The notes: a model not told the origin generated them from the sequence alone. A stretch of DNA of 64,000 nt from Phaeodactylibacter xiamenensis (GCF_000759025.1 NZ_JPOS01000093.1:1-64000); one strand, 5' to 3'; shown: positions 1-9,305, numbered from the stretch's first letter. Numbers and translations: made by a program.

Positions 1-567
1 AAGGGGGCACACCAACGGGTGGAATATGAGTACATCCGTCACGGTACAACGACGCTGATTGCCGCTAACAACGTGGAAAATGGCCAGGTCATCAATTACC
101 GTATGGGAGACACTCGGGATGAAACAGATTATGCTGACTTCATCAAATGCACCGTCCATGCACTGCCAGAAATGGACCAGGTTATTATTTTGTCCGACCA
201 GCTCAATACCCATATGTCGGAATCGCTGGTCCGCTGGATTGCCGAGTGCGAAGGGTATGATGAAGGCCTGGGCACAAAAGGCCGGGAGGGCATCTTAAAA
301 AACATGGTAACTCGTAGGCGTTTCCTGGAAAAAGAAGAGCACCGTATCAGATTTGTCTTCACGCCCAAGCATTGCTCCTGGCTCAACCCAATCGAAAATT
401 GGTTCGCTAAGCTGCAGCGTCATGTGATTAGCAATGGCAATTTTTCTTCAGTCGAAGAGCTACAAATCAAAATAGAAGCCTACGTGGCTTTTTACAATGA
501 GTGCTTGGCTAAACCTCTAAAATGGAAATTTAAAGGCTTCGACAAGGACCGGGAACCTCTCATTTAA
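1..567 (+). CDS. IS630-like DDE transposase, C-terminal part (5' end outside window)
   Basis: This is the catalytic half of a transposase that cuts and joins the ends of its own IS. The frame is open to base 1; a GTG at 19 is probably internal. Family marks are the second catalytic Asp in ILSDQLNTH and the third catalytic Glu in the block CSWLNPIENWF, both typical of IS630. The first Asp should lie in the missing part. The protein ends at a TAA at 565-567. The element sits inside a histidine kinase gene. Nothing in the visible part suggests it is inactive. Confidence 0.88.
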   Translation, partial: KGAHQRVEYEYIRHGTTTLIAANNVENGQVINYRMGDTRDETDYADFIKCTVHALPEMDQVIILSDQLNTHMSESLVRWIAECEGYDEGLGTKGREGILKNMVTRRRFLEKEEHRIRFVFTPKHCSWLNPIENWFAKLQRHVISNGNFSSVEELQIKIEAYVAFYNECLAKPLKWKFKGFDKDREPLI

Positions 568-589
568 ATTGTCAGAAACTTATGTCTTA
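1..589 (+). mobile_element. IS630-family insertion sequence, right-hand part
   Basis: The transposase frame is open from base 1, so the left end lies outside the window. The right end is placed near base 589 because, soon after the transposase stop (565-567), a different coding sequence resumes in a TPR-like histidine kinase frame. IS630/Tc1 elements insert at TA dinucleotides, and a TA lies at 588-589. The left inverted repeat is not visible, so the exact border is an inference. Confidence 0.7.
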
Positions 590-1608
590 AGCCACTACTT
601 TCTAAGGCGTACCAGGAATTAGGGGATCATGTCAATGCCTTAGTGGCCTATCAGGAAAGCACTGCCATCGCTGATAGCCTTTCCAAAGCTGAAAACCGCG
701 CGGCGATACAGGAAATCCGGACCCGGTACGAAACGGAGCAAACAGAGGCAGAGAATGAATTCCTAAGGCTGGAGAACCAGCAAACGATCAAACAGCGCAA
801 CCGTATTCTGGCCGCCGTAGCCATATTATTGTTGCTCCTCTCCGTTTTGGGTGTACTGTACCACAAGGTCCTTCAGGGCAGGCGCCAAATTGCCGCCCAA
901 AACCTTAAGCTTGCCGAGCTCAATCAGACCAAAGACCAGTTGTTTGCCATTATTGCCCACGACCTTCGGGGAGAAGCCAGTGCCTTCCAGCAACTGGCAC
1001 AAATCGTCGGTTTCCATCTCAAAAACCGCAACCTGGACCGCTTAGAACAGGTATTTGGGCAGGTCAACAAAAGTGCAGCCAACCTCAACACATTGCTTGA
1101 TAACCTCCTGCAGTGGGCGCTCACTCAACTGGAAGGTGTTCGGTTGAAGCCCACTTCTGTGCATCTGCAACAAGAAGCTGCACATACGCTCCAGCTGTTC
1201 GAATCCCATGCTGAACTGAAGGACATCCAACTGATCGATGAGGTCCCGCCCAACCTCAATGCCTTTGCCGACCAAAACAGTGTGCAGCTCATCCTGCGCA
1301 ACCTGATCAGCAATGCCATTAAGTTCACCCCTCCATCTGGCCGTATCCGGGTATCGGGAAAGCAGGATGGGCAGCAGGTAGTGTTATCTGTAGAAGATAC
1401 CGGGCAAGGCATGTCTGCTAATCAAATTGCTGCCGTAATGGAAGGGCGGTCTGTTGAATCCCGGGAAGGGACCTCCGGAGAGCGGGGTACCGGGCTGGGC
1501 TTACCCCTCTGCAAGGCTTTTGCTGAACGCAATCAGGGCGCATTCACCATTGAGCCCCAACCGGGTGGCGGTACGCTATGCCTTGTCCGGCTGCCCGTTA
1601 CTGGTTAA
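590..1608 (+). pseudogene. TPR sensor histidine kinase, 3' remnant cut by the IS
   Basis: The frame runs open from just after the transposase stop. It first encodes the end of a TPR unit (KAYQELGD, then ALVAYQES), a coiled linker, one transmembrane segment near base 820, a HisKA H-box (FAIIAHDLRGE, phosphoacceptor His), an N-box (LISNAIKF), and G-boxes (VEDTGQGM; GTGLGLPLCKAF). It ends in GGGTLCLVRLP. This is the layout of Bacteroidota kinases in which periplasmic TPRs precede a membrane-anchored HisKA/HATPase core. The upstream TPRs and signal peptide are missing, displaced by the IS. A GTG at 643 could restart a shortened kinase with no sensor. No response regulator is visible in the window. 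Confidence 0.8.
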
Positions 1609-1699
1609 AGCAAATGTCATTCATGCTCCTGGTTTTGACATTCATGCATCTACTTCAGCCCTTCGGCGACATCACCGTTTAGCTGCAATCACCGGCATT

Positions 1700-1707
1700 T
1701 AGTTTTG
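1700..1707 (+). promoter_or_regulatory. putative -7 box (TAGTTTTG) of the 1773 gene
   Basis: TAGTTTTG matches the Bacteroidota -7 consensus TAnnTTTG and lies 65 bp before the ATG at 1773. No clear TTTG -33 element is seen at the usual distance. Confidence 0.35.
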
Positions 1708-1772
1708 TATTGTTCAGTCCGGGGCTGCCCCCTTTATGGCCCGGAAAAGTCACATTATCAAAACTAATCAAC

Positions 1773-4700
1773 ATGCACTATTTTCACCTCACTACATTCC
1801 GGGCATTCCTGCTTGTGCTTGGTATGATCCTGCCTGGCCTGGCCTACGGGCAGCAGACTGCAAATTTCAACCCTGTTTTTCAAGCCAATGGACAGAGCTT
1901 ATTCGAAGCCAACGGCGGTACGCCAGCGGGCCTAAACCTCGATAAGCAATTTCTCGGCGATGGGAAGGTCTCTCAGTTCGTGGATGAGAAGATCCTTGAT
2001 CTGTTGTTCCTCAAGGGAGGCATAGAGTTTGGTGCCTATTTCCAACTCAAAGAATTGAATGGCGGACAGGTCGACATCACCTATCCTCTTGACATCACTA
2101 TTCAATACCCGGATGCCAATACGTTTGGCTGCAACGACTGGATCGAAATCACAACCGATTGCACTGTCGGTGCAGGGTACGACCTCGCGGTTACCCCACC
2201 TACCCTCGACTTTGAGCTGGGGACTTCTTTTACCGGTGGGGTTTCTGCCTCGATTGGCGATCTGGAGGAAATATCGGCTCCTGAGGGCTTTGGAAGCGCT
2301 ACCTCAAGTAACTGGCAGGACTTTGGCGATGGTTGGGAAGATCCTTTCTTTGGCCTGAATACCAATACCGGTATTACCTGGCCCTGGGACTACATCCCAG
2401 GCCTGAGCGCACCAAGTGGGGCAATACCTGGTTCCTTTCCGGTTACCATCCCTGCCTTCATTGAAGATGCTATCTTTTTGGGTGGAACAATCGATAATCC
2501 CTTTGCCGGAGATGGCCCGGACAACCTGACGGGGAAAAAATTAAGTGATAATTCCCTGAAAAACTTCGTTAATATTCACTTCAGCCCACTCAATTTCCAG
2601 CAGTACTTTACGGGTGTCCCTCTGAGTATCGGGTTTGATGCCGGCATCGCCTCTGTCGATTTCACGGCATTTAATACGCCCCTGGGGCTGGAAATAGCAC
2701 AGCGCAGAAAAGTGGAGTTTGAAGGGGAAGTCAATATCCAATTTGCATTTAGTCAGACGCTGCAATACGAAGAGGTTGACCCAGGTACGAACAGTGTGGT
2801 CAATACTGGAACAGGGGCAACAGCGACTATTAAAGCCGGCCACACATTGCGGGTAAAATACCCAGACGGTGCCCCTGAGCCAACGATGGTCACCCCTTCT
2901 TTCATCATGGTCAATGACAAACTTTCTACCGCTATCACCGAAGAGGTAGTTTTTGAAGTGGGCCTTGAAATCCTGAAGGGGGAACTCGAAGTTGGAGGCT
3001 TTGAGCAGGAAATCTGTGAGCCCAATATTCCTCCGTTTAATTTCGACGGCGTACAGTGTTTGACCATTGAGATCGAACCAATAATGGAAGAGTTTTTCAT
3101 CTTTGATGATGACCTTAATTTCCCGGTTGAAGATATCGTTATCTATGATGAGACCTTTGATGTCACCGATGGCGCATTTGAGGACATTCAGGGCACGCCC
3201 ATCCAATTACAGCCCGACCAGCAGGCACCGGTTGCCACCTATACCACCGGCTCCCAGGTCATTAACCTGAGCACCCCTACTATTGATTTGGACCTGGATG
3301 ACTTTCTGGATTCCTTTACCGATCAGGAAGGAGGAGGTACCCAAATCCTTGAGGCTTCCGTTCAAACCTATTCCTGTGCGGATGTTGGCCCTACCGTGTA
3401 CAGCTGGACAGGCTCAGATAATCGTTGCAATGAGGCGGACTATGACCGAAATTTCACATTGATGGACACCGGTCTGCCCGTCGTCAATACCAAATCCTAT
3501 GATCTGTACCTCAACGCTAATGGAGAAGCGGTACTGAACCCGGAAGATGTTAACAACAACTCGACCGACAACTGCGGCATTGCGGACTATGAACTGGATA
3601 AGTCCGTATTCAATTGCAATAACCTCGGCCCTCAAACCGTGGTGCTAAAAGCGACTGACCTCAGCGGGAATGAGGCTTCCAATTCAGCATCCATTCAGGT
3701 TATCGATGCTATAGCGCCCACGGCCAACTGCAAAGACATAACGGTTTACCTGGATGAAGAGGGCCTGGCATCCATCACGCCCGGAGATGTAGACGATGCG
3801 TCCTTTGACGCCTGCGGCATTAGTGAGCGTAGCATTTCCAAGGGCGCTTTTGACTGCGATGACCTCGGCTCCAATACAATTACTCTTGGCCTGAAGGATG
3901 GCAGCGACAATCAAAGCCAGTGTAACGCCACGGTTACGGTACGGGACAATATTGCCCCCATCGTATTCTGCAAGAGCTTTGTCAAAGAGCTTGATCCATA
4001 CGGCAATGCCAGCCTGACTCCTGATGATCTGTTTGATGAAGTTAACAGCTTTGACAACTGTACCATCAACCTGCTTTCCGTAACGCCCAACACCTTTAAC
4101 TGTTCTACCCGGGGCGAGCATATCGTCACCCTTCGAGCTGTCGACAATGACGGCAATAACGTAAGCTGCGAAGGGGTAATCACTATAGTGGAAGGTACTG
4201 CACTTCCAGCGCCATGGACTACTGCCGACATCGGTGATCAGGGCAATGGCAGCACCTATAGCTTCAACCCCTGTACGCGGAACAACCCTGCAAACGGAGA
4301 CTTTACCCTGAGTTCAGGTGCCAACAATCTGGACGGCGACACCTCTGATGATGTAAGCTTCATTAGCCAAACCTTATGCGGCAATGGCGGTATACAGGCA
4401 CGAGTCAGAGAAGTCACAGGCGGATACGTTGGACTGATGATTCGCGAGAGCGATGCTCCGGGTGCCCGCAAGATTGCATTCTACTCTAATGGCACGAACA
4501 TGACCCGCTGGGAAACACGCTATCAGACCGGTGCACCACACAATGACACCCATCTGTATGCTTCTTTCCCCTTCTGGCTACGCATCGTACGGCAAGGCAA
4601 CTGGTTCCGGGGGTACTACAGAAACGCTGGCAATAACTGGGTGCTGATCCATCAGGTATACATGGAATTGCCGGAGTGCGCTGAAGTAGGCATCGCGACC

Positions 4701-5063
4701 TTCACCCATACTCCGAATGGCACTGTCAATGCGGTTGTCAGCAACGTAACCGTTCAGGGGGCTTCACCAAGCCTTGTCGTGCCTCATGATGGCCCAGAAG
4801 TAGCCGCTGACCACGAAACTCTGGCGCGTATTTTCCCCAATCCTTCCAACGGGCAATTTACCGTGGACTTGGGCCAGCCAACACTGCTCCCTATAACTGT
4901 TTCCCTAATCAATACAATGGGGCAGCTGATTGAGCAGCGGCAGTTCGAACCAGGTGCACAGCAACTACCCTGGCAAACTCAAAACCTGCCAAATGGCTTG
5001 TACTTCCTGGAAATCCCCAAATCAGATGGTACCACTCAAACTCTGAAGTGGATGAAACAATAA
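1773..5063 (+). CDS. T9SS-sorted surface protein with HYR-like repeats and a concanavalin-like domain
   Basis: The ATG at 1773 is chosen because it begins a clear Sec signal peptide ending in LAYGQQ; the frame is open further upstream but encodes no signal. The mature protein (1096 aa with signal) has a long unassigned N-terminal region. Then come three related repeats at about residues 570-810, each with a strand such as LNANGEAVLNPEDV followed by DNCGI or DACGI, the pattern of HYR-like Ig domains. A lectin/xylosidase-C-like jelly roll follows at about 810-1000 (VGLMIRESDAPGARK). A type A sorting domain starts at FPNPSNGQFTV and ends in LKWMKQ. It is predicted to be secreted and attached to the cell surface. 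No catalytic domain was recognised, so adhesion or glycan binding is inference. Confidence 0.85.
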   Translation: MHYFHLTTFRAFLLVLGMILPGLAYGQQTANFNPVFQANGQSLFEANGGTPAGLNLDKQFLGDGKVSQFVDEKILDLLFLKGGIEFGAYFQLKELNGGQVDITYPLDITIQYPDANTFGCNDWIEITTDCTVGAGYDLAVTPPTLDFELGTSFTGGVSASIGDLEEISAPEGFGSATSSNWQDFGDGWEDPFFGLNTNTGITWPWDYIPGLSAPSGAIPGSFPVTIPAFIEDAIFLGGTIDNPFAGDGPDNLTGKKLSDNSLKNFVNIHFSPLNFQQYFTGVPLSIGFDAGIASVDFTAFNTPLGLEIAQRRKVEFEGEVNIQFAFSQTLQYEEVDPGTNSVVNTGTGATATIKAGHTLRVKYPDGAPEPTMVTPSFIMVNDKLSTAITEEVVFEVGLEILKGELEVGGFEQEICEPNIPPFNFDGVQCLTIEIEPIMEEFFIFDDDLNFPVEDIVIYDETFDVTDGAFEDIQGTPIQLQPDQQAPVATYTTGSQVINLSTPTIDLDLDDFLDSFTDQEGGGTQILEASVQTYSCADVGPTVYSWTGSDNRCNEADYDRNFTLMDTGLPVVNTKSYDLYLNANGEAVLNPEDVNNNSTDNCGIADYELDKSVFNCNNLGPQTVVLKATDLSGNEASNSASIQVIDAIAPTANCKDITVYLDEEGLASITPGDVDDASFDACGISERSISKGAFDCDDLGSNTITLGLKDGSDNQSQCNATVTVRDNIAPIVFCKSFVKELDPYGNASLTPDDLFDEVNSFDNCTINLLSVTPNTFNCSTRGEHIVTLRAVDNDGNNVSCEGVITIVEGTALPAPWTTADIGDQGNGSTYSFNPCTRNNPANGDFTLSSGANNLDGDTSDDVSFISQTLCGNGGIQARVREVTGGYVGLMIRESDAPGARKIAFYSNGTNMTRWETRYQTGAPHNDTHLYASFPFWLRIVRQGNWFRGYYRNAGNNWVLIHQVYMELPECAEVGIATFTHTPNGTVNAVVSNVTVQGASPSLVVPHDGPEVAADHETLARIFPNPSNGQFTVDLGQPTLLPITVSLINTMGQLIEQRQFEPGAQQLPWQTQNLPNGLYFLEIPKSDGTTQTLKWMKQ

Positions 5064-5088
5064 GAGCCATAAAGGGGAATTGACTTAC

Positions 5089-5124
5089 AGCCCTGAAGTA
5101 CGCTTTGTGCTTCAGGGCTTTTTT
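5089..5124 (+). terminator. Rho-independent terminator
   Basis: A perfect 10-bp stem, AGCCCTGAAG / CTTCAGGGCT, with an 11-base loop is followed by a run of six T. It closes the 1773 gene. The right arm overlaps the last codons of the convergent protease gene, so it lies between two tail-to-tail genes. Confidence 0.9.
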
Positions 5125-6326
5125 GTAGCCTTGTTCTGCGGAGCATCAAAAAGGTCCTGCTGCCGTAGGTTCACTCTCAAATGGTTCTCCTGCCTTTGGA
5201 TGGTCAGCTCAATTGGATCCGTCGCTCCAAAAAGTGCTCTGGCTTCGCAAAAATCCGTTGCATCTACCGGGAGGCTATTGATGGCCACGACTGTATCCCC
5301 AAGCACCAGACCGGATTCCACCGCCAAAGATGGATAAACCAGTTGGGCGACTTCGAGGACCTCCCCATTCGGCTGAAGCGCGCAACCAAAGTTTTTCCAG
5401 ACCGGGCTCCTCTTTTCGCCCATAGGCACAGGCTCAAGTACCAGCTCATTGTTTTGCCAGTCGATCGTAGAACGGAACTCCCGGAGTATTTGTGTGCCAA
5501 ACAAATGGCCTCCTTTGCGCCGGATGCGCGCCCGGACACCATGTAAAATCAGATCCTCACGGGAAGTGAAAAGCGCTTTCGGAGACATAAACCAAATGGA
5601 ATCCAGTTCCACCCCATAGAGCCCTACACCGGCTGCACCAGCGGTAAACAAGTCTGCTCCAGCAGGGTCAAACATCTCCTCCACGGCTTCTAAGTCAAGC
5701 GACAAGCCACTGGAAGAACCAAAATCCAGGGTAACGTCACTTAGGCGCAGACTATCACCGAGCGTTACCGACAGCTTAGGCGTTCCCTGATTATTGACAC
5801 GGAAGGGCATCACGATCCAATCTGCGCTGTAAATAAAGCCCTCGCAATCTTCCTGAATACGGATCACTTCATTTTTGTAATCCATTTGCCAGCAGGCATT
5901 GCGCATGAGATTAGCCCCCAGCAACCCATCGATATCAAGGCAATCGAAGACAGGTACACTCCGCAAATCAGAGATCAGAGCGCCCTGCCGGATAAAGTTG
6001 ATACTGTCTATCGTTATGGTTTCCAATACGGTGTAGTCAATACGGTTACGCCGGTCGTAAGAATCAACAGCTGTACCGAATGCTTTGGTTTTGAGCCCCA
6101 GTTCCTCCACCAATTGGGCATCTATCAGGGTAGGCGCACCGGTATCCATCAGAAAATTGCAGGGCCTGCCATTGACGGCTACCTCCACGAAAATCAGCCC
6201 GTTTTTGATCTGTATGGGAATTTCCCGGGCAAACGTTTTTTGCTGTACTTTTCCTTTGACCCACAGGCGTTGCTTACCGCAGCTGAACAGCAGCAGTAAA
6301 AGGAGTACTCCAATTACTTTATGCAT
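5112..6326 (-). CDS. retropepsin-like aspartyl protease lipoprotein with PDZ domain
   Basis: A lipoprotein signal (LLLLFSC, Cys16) is followed by a pepsin-like fold. The active-site motif is DTGAPT (Asp61), with a second lobe at DFGSSSG about 135 residues later, where the catalytic triplet is DFG rather than DTG. The last 90 residues (GLVLGDTVVAINSLPVD) look like a PDZ domain. This architecture is common in Bacteroidota, where the protein is expected to face the periplasm or cell surface and cleave peptides; its substrate is unknown. The ATG lies only 2 bases after the stop of the GH18 gene, so the two are co-transcribed and probably translationally coupled. Confidence 0.88.
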   Translation of the reverse strand: MHKVIGVLLLLLLFSCGKQRLWVKGKVQQKTFAREIPIQIKNGLIFVEVAVNGRPCNFLMDTGAPTLIDAQLVEELGLKTKAFGTAVDSYDRRNRIDYTVLETITIDSINFIRQGALISDLRSVPVFDCLDIDGLLGANLMRNACWQMDYKNEVIRIQEDCEGFIYSADWIVMPFRVNNQGTPKLSVTLGDSLRLSDVTLDFGSSSGLSLDLEAVEEMFDPAGADLFTAGAAGVGLYGVELDSIWFMSPKALFTSREDLILHGVRARIRRKGGHLFGTQILREFRSTIDWQNNELVLEPVPMGEKRSPVWKNFGCALQPNGEVLEVAQLVYPSLAVESGLVLGDTVVAINSLPVDATDFCEARALFGATDPIELTIQRQENHLRVNLRQQDLFDAPQNKATKKP

Positions 6327-6328
6327 GG

Positions 6329-7525
6329 CTATCGTTTCACAAGCTTGTAAGTTTGCTGACTATCAGCGGTTTGAGCTGTCAGTAGGTAAAAGCCGCCCGG
6401 GAGATCCCAGGTGCCCACTTCCATATGAGACTGCCCGTTAAGCACAGCAGACCTTAGCACCTGCCCATTCACATTGCGGATGCGGTACTGAACGGTCTGA
6501 TCGGAAGTGTTGGCGACGGTGAGACTTTCCCGGAAAGGGTTGGGAAAGACCTCCAGCATTTTAGTCCTTGTCATTGGCTCCTCAACGTCTACCACATTAA
6601 GCGTTTCATCAATGGCGCGCAGTAAGGACAGGTCAGAGAAATGATCCTGCCCCAACTCCCAGATCATGATGCCGGATAGCTGGGCTTCTGCCAACTCGGT
6701 TTTCTGTACAATCGTAGGGATGCCATTGTAGTATACCTGGTTTACCTGATCCACCCAGGCATTAGCCGGATCCCAGTCTACAATAGTGCCATAGCGGTAG
6801 GAGGAAACCGGAGTGCTCCCAAAATCATAACCATAAAATGGCACGCCGAGGGTCAGCTTTGACTTGGCTACACCTTGTCCCTGCCAGTAGAACATCGCAT
6901 TAAGGGCAAAGGAGTATGGGGAGTGTGGCCCGGGATTGCCGGGGTCCCAGGAACCGGTCAGGTCATACACCATCATATTGATCCAGTCATAGGCGGCCAG
7001 CGCTTCGTCTGTAATGTCGGGATAACGATAGGTGCCAGGCAGGGCTGCGGTGAGCGTAAGCCCGTGGGCGTCTACAGAGTCGCGCAATTCCAGCACAAAG
7101 GGGCTGTACTTTTCATTGACATGCCCCCATTCCAGGTCAAAATCAATACCATCCAGCCCGTACTGCTCGACGTACTGCATAATTTTGTGAATGAAAGCTG
7201 ACCGGTTTCCAGGCAGCATGAGGTGTTCCCAGGCCTGTTCCCATTCGTCGGTCAGGGCACCGCCTGCCAGAGAAATATAGACTTCCACGCCCTTCGCCTT
7301 AGCGGCATTGACAATCGGGGTGATGTCCTGTCCACCGATATCCAGGTTGCCCTCCATATCCGGGTTGGCAAAAGCAAGGTTGAGGTGGGTCAGTCGTTCA
7401 TATTCAATCTGACTGTTGTAGTTGAACCGGTAGTAAGGCAGATAGCCAATGACTTTGAAGTCTTCCTGGGCGGTCAGTGGACCCAGCGCCATAGCGAAGG
7501 TCAGGAGTAGCAGTATACGTTTCAA
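6329..7525 (-). CDS. GH18 glycoside hydrolase (chitinase-like) with T9SS sorting domain
   Basis: The signal peptide ends near PLTAQE. The GH18 barrel follows, with SxGG as SLAGG and the catalytic DxxDxDxE motif intact as DGIDFDLE (Asp125 to Glu132; Glu132 is the proton donor). A late barrel motif, GIMIWELGQD, is also present. The C-terminus from about residue 325 (VFPNPFRESLTV to YKLVKR) is a type A sorting domain. The protein is predicted to be secreted and to hydrolyse beta-1,4-GlcNAc polymers such as chitin or related glycans. It is first in a two-gene operon with the aspartyl protease. Substrate specificity cannot be read from sequence alone. Confidence 0.92.
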   Translation of the reverse strand: MKRILLLLTFAMALGPLTAQEDFKVIGYLPYYRFNYNSQIEYERLTHLNLAFANPDMEGNLDIGGQDITPIVNAAKAKGVEVYISLAGGALTDEWEQAWEHLMLPGNRSAFIHKIMQYVEQYGLDGIDFDLEWGHVNEKYSPFVLELRDSVDAHGLTLTAALPGTYRYPDITDEALAAYDWINMMVYDLTGSWDPGNPGPHSPYSFALNAMFYWQGQGVAKSKLTLGVPFYGYDFGSTPVSSYRYGTIVDWDPANAWVDQVNQVYYNGIPTIVQKTELAEAQLSGIMIWELGQDHFSDLSLLRAIDETLNVVDVEEPMTRTKMLEVFPNPFRESLTVANTSDQTVQYRIRNVNGQVLRSAVLNGQSHMEVGTWDLPGGFYLLTAQTADSQQTYKLVKR

Positions 7526-7553
7526 ATCAATAGGTTTTAGTGATTCAGACGTA

Positions 7554-7561
7554 TAAAGCTA
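7554..7561 (-). promoter_or_regulatory. weak -7 box candidate for the GH18 operon
   Basis: On the minus strand this reads TAGCTTTA, one mismatch from TAnnTTTG, 29 bp before the GH18 ATG. No convincing -33 element is visible. Confidence 0.25.
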
Positions 7562-7578
7562 ACCAAAATTTCGGGAAT

Positions 7579-7788
7579 CTATGGTAGGCGTCTTATGAGC
7601 AGCCGGATCAGAAGCACCCAGGGAAAGCCATGCAGAACGACATCAAACCAGTCAAGTGCCTGCATGCCCACTGCCCCGCCACGTATCCACTTGATCTTGC
7701 CCCAGATGTGGGGCTCGGGATAGAAAGGCGCCAGGCCGAGGGTGAGGCAGAGCAGGAGGACGAATTTCCAGTCGTTTATGATAGACAT
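7579..7788 (-). CDS. small conserved membrane protein (69 aa)
   Basis: Two hydrophobic segments (about residues 8-22 and 50-65) flank a loop with PEPHIWGKIKWIRGGA and DWFDVVLHG. I recognise this as a pattern that recurs in short Bacteroidota membrane proteins of about 70 residues, which are sometimes labelled RND transporter although they are far too short for that. Function is unknown. It stands alone, 54 bp upstream of the GH18 gene on the same strand, and could be the first gene of that transcript. Confidence 0.72.
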   Translation of the reverse strand: MSIINDWKFVLLLCLTLGLAPFYPEPHIWGKIKWIRGGAVGMQALDWFDVVLHGFPWVLLIRLLIRRLP

Positions 7789-7871
7789 AGCCTGAATTTC
7801 ATTAGTAGGGCATAAAGGTAATGAAATATGCCATTAACCTTTATCAGGCTTCTTCGGAAATTCCTACATTT

Positions 7872-8351
7872 ATGACCATGGCTAAACGATCTGAAACTTC
7901 CTTGCTTTCGTTGATACAAAGGCTACAGCATGCCCTGCAGGAGCACCCCAACCAATCCCTCGCCGAGTTTTGGAATACCCACTCCGATGTGCCCCCCAGC
8001 CAGGCGCAGCTACTAACCCCTGCGTTCCTTCAGCAACAACTCTACGGGCAAATCGCCCGCCCCTGGGAACGCCTCAAGCGGAACAAGCCCAAAAAGTCTG
8101 TGCTTAAAAAAATGATGGCTACTGATTGGGCGGACTTCGAAATCCTCAACCTCCACCCTTCCCTCTCCAGGAAGCCGATGACGCTGAGCTTTGTGCTGGA
8201 ACTGCTGCGCAACGCCATCAGTCACGACAAGGTACGATGGGATAAAGACCTGAACGCTACCTTTTCAGACTGGGACAGCAACAAACTTCGCTTTTCTCTG
8301 CCAGCGCTCATCCGGTTCATGGAAGCTTTTGAAGCTTTCCGCCAATCCTAA
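7872..8351 (+). CDS. HEPN-like protein (159 aa)
   Basis: The protein is almost entirely helical. Its third quarter contains ELLRNAISHDKV, with Arg113 and His118 spaced as in the RX4-6H motif of HEPN nucleases, followed by the beta/loop segment DLNATFSDWD. It resembles the pEK499_p136-type HEPN family, which is an inference. The frame is open from 7821, but ATGs at 7872 and 7878 give a more sensible start than the AT-rich leader. No nucleotidyltransferase (MNT) or other antitoxin partner lies next to it. The gene is convergent with a DUF6624 gene, with 5 bp between the stops. Confidence 0.7.
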   Translation: MTMAKRSETSLLSLIQRLQHALQEHPNQSLAEFWNTHSDVPPSQAQLLTPAFLQQQLYGQIARPWERLKRNKPKKSVLKKMMATDWADFEILNLHPSLSRKPMTLSFVLELLRNAISHDKVRWDKDLNATFSDWDSNKLRFSLPALIRFMEAFEAFRQS

Positions 8352-8356
8352 AAGGG

Positions 8357-9280
8357 CTACTTCGTCTTTTGCTCCACCTCCCAGTCGATATCCCAACGGC
8401 TGAGGTAATTCTCAATCGGGCCCAGTCCAACTTCTGCGCGCCGCTGATTTACATATTCCGGCTCCAGGATAGGAAAAGGCTCGTAGGTTTCTGTTTCCGG
8501 ATTGAACCGTACCTGAGAACCATACTTCTGAGGCTTATCTTCCCGGGTCTGTATGCGGTCGTACATCAGCGCGTAGCTCGACCAGCTTGCCTCCCCCTCT
8601 TTGCAGGCCGCTTCAATCATGGGCAGGTAGCGTTTTTGCAGCTCATAATCCGCGTGCTGAATAACCAGGAAAGCAGCAGAAGCTGCTGTACCGCCCACCT
8701 GCGAACGCAAGGGCCAACCATTCTCTTCTATAATTTCAACCAAAGCTTCCTGATTCTCTTCATTGATGCGATGTTTAAGTTCCCAGATTGCCGGTGTCAT
8801 TATATTTCGGCGGCCCAGCTTCCCTTCTGCTACCCGGGTATGCCCGTAAAAAGCCTGATCGGTTTGCATCATGCGCCACAGCGTGCGGGCCAGCTCGGGT
8901 TTTTGGTACTTTCCATGCACGGCTTGCACTTTCTCTATCTGCTTTTCTGCCAGCGCCTGATAGCGGTCATCTTCGTACAGGAAAACGAGATCGGGGTCGC
9001 GCATCATGAGTACTGTGGAATCGGAGGGCAGCGCTTGCTCCAAAAAGTAGAATGCCGAATCCCGATTATTAAGTAGGGCATAAGCACAAGCCATGTTGTA
9101 CGTATTCGTAAAATCGTCCGCATCCTGCTCATAGCCTTGCCGGTATAGGGCGATGGCTTCCGCCAAATCTCCTGCCTCCCGGAGGGAGTCTGCCTTTGTG
9201 GTAACAGGCATCTGCTTTTCCTGAGCCTGAGCATAAATCGTAAAAAGGAAAAGGAATAAAAAAGTCAGGTGATTTCTCAT
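8357..9280 (-). CDS. exported TPR-DUF6624 protein
   Basis: A signal peptide ends near YAQAQE. TPR-like helices follow at about residues 30-110 (ALYRQGYEQDADDFTNTYN). The C-terminal two thirds carries the DUF6624 pattern: ELKHRINEENQEAL, then ENGWPLRSQVGG, AAFLVIQHAD, YALMYDRIQ, KYGSQV and VNQRRAEVGLGPIENY. The domain has no known function. This is the last gene of the blaI-M56-DUF6624 series, 25 bp after its paralog at 9306-10217. The two share domain order, but this one has a cleavable signal rather than a lipobox. Confidence 0.85.
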   Translation of the reverse strand: MRNHLTFLFLFLFTIYAQAQEKQMPVTTKADSLREAGDLAEAIALYRQGYEQDADDFTNTYNMACAYALLNNRDSAFYFLEQALPSDSTVLMMRDPDLVFLYEDDRYQALAEKQIEKVQAVHGKYQKPELARTLWRMMQTDQAFYGHTRVAEGKLGRRNIMTPAIWELKHRINEENQEALVEIIEENGWPLRSQVGGTAASAAFLVIQHADYELQKRYLPMIEAACKEGEASWSSYALMYDRIQTREDKPQKYGSQVRFNPETETYEPFPILEPEYVNQRRAEVGLGPIENYLSRWDIDWEVEQKTK

Positions 9281-9305
9281 GGTAAATGGTTTTTATCGGT
9301 AAAAA

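Noticed and set aside
2541-3206. Long open frame on the minus strand inside the 1773-5063 gene
   Set aside because: It has no protein-like pattern and lies opposite a clear signal-to-sorting-domain protein; it is an antisense shadow.
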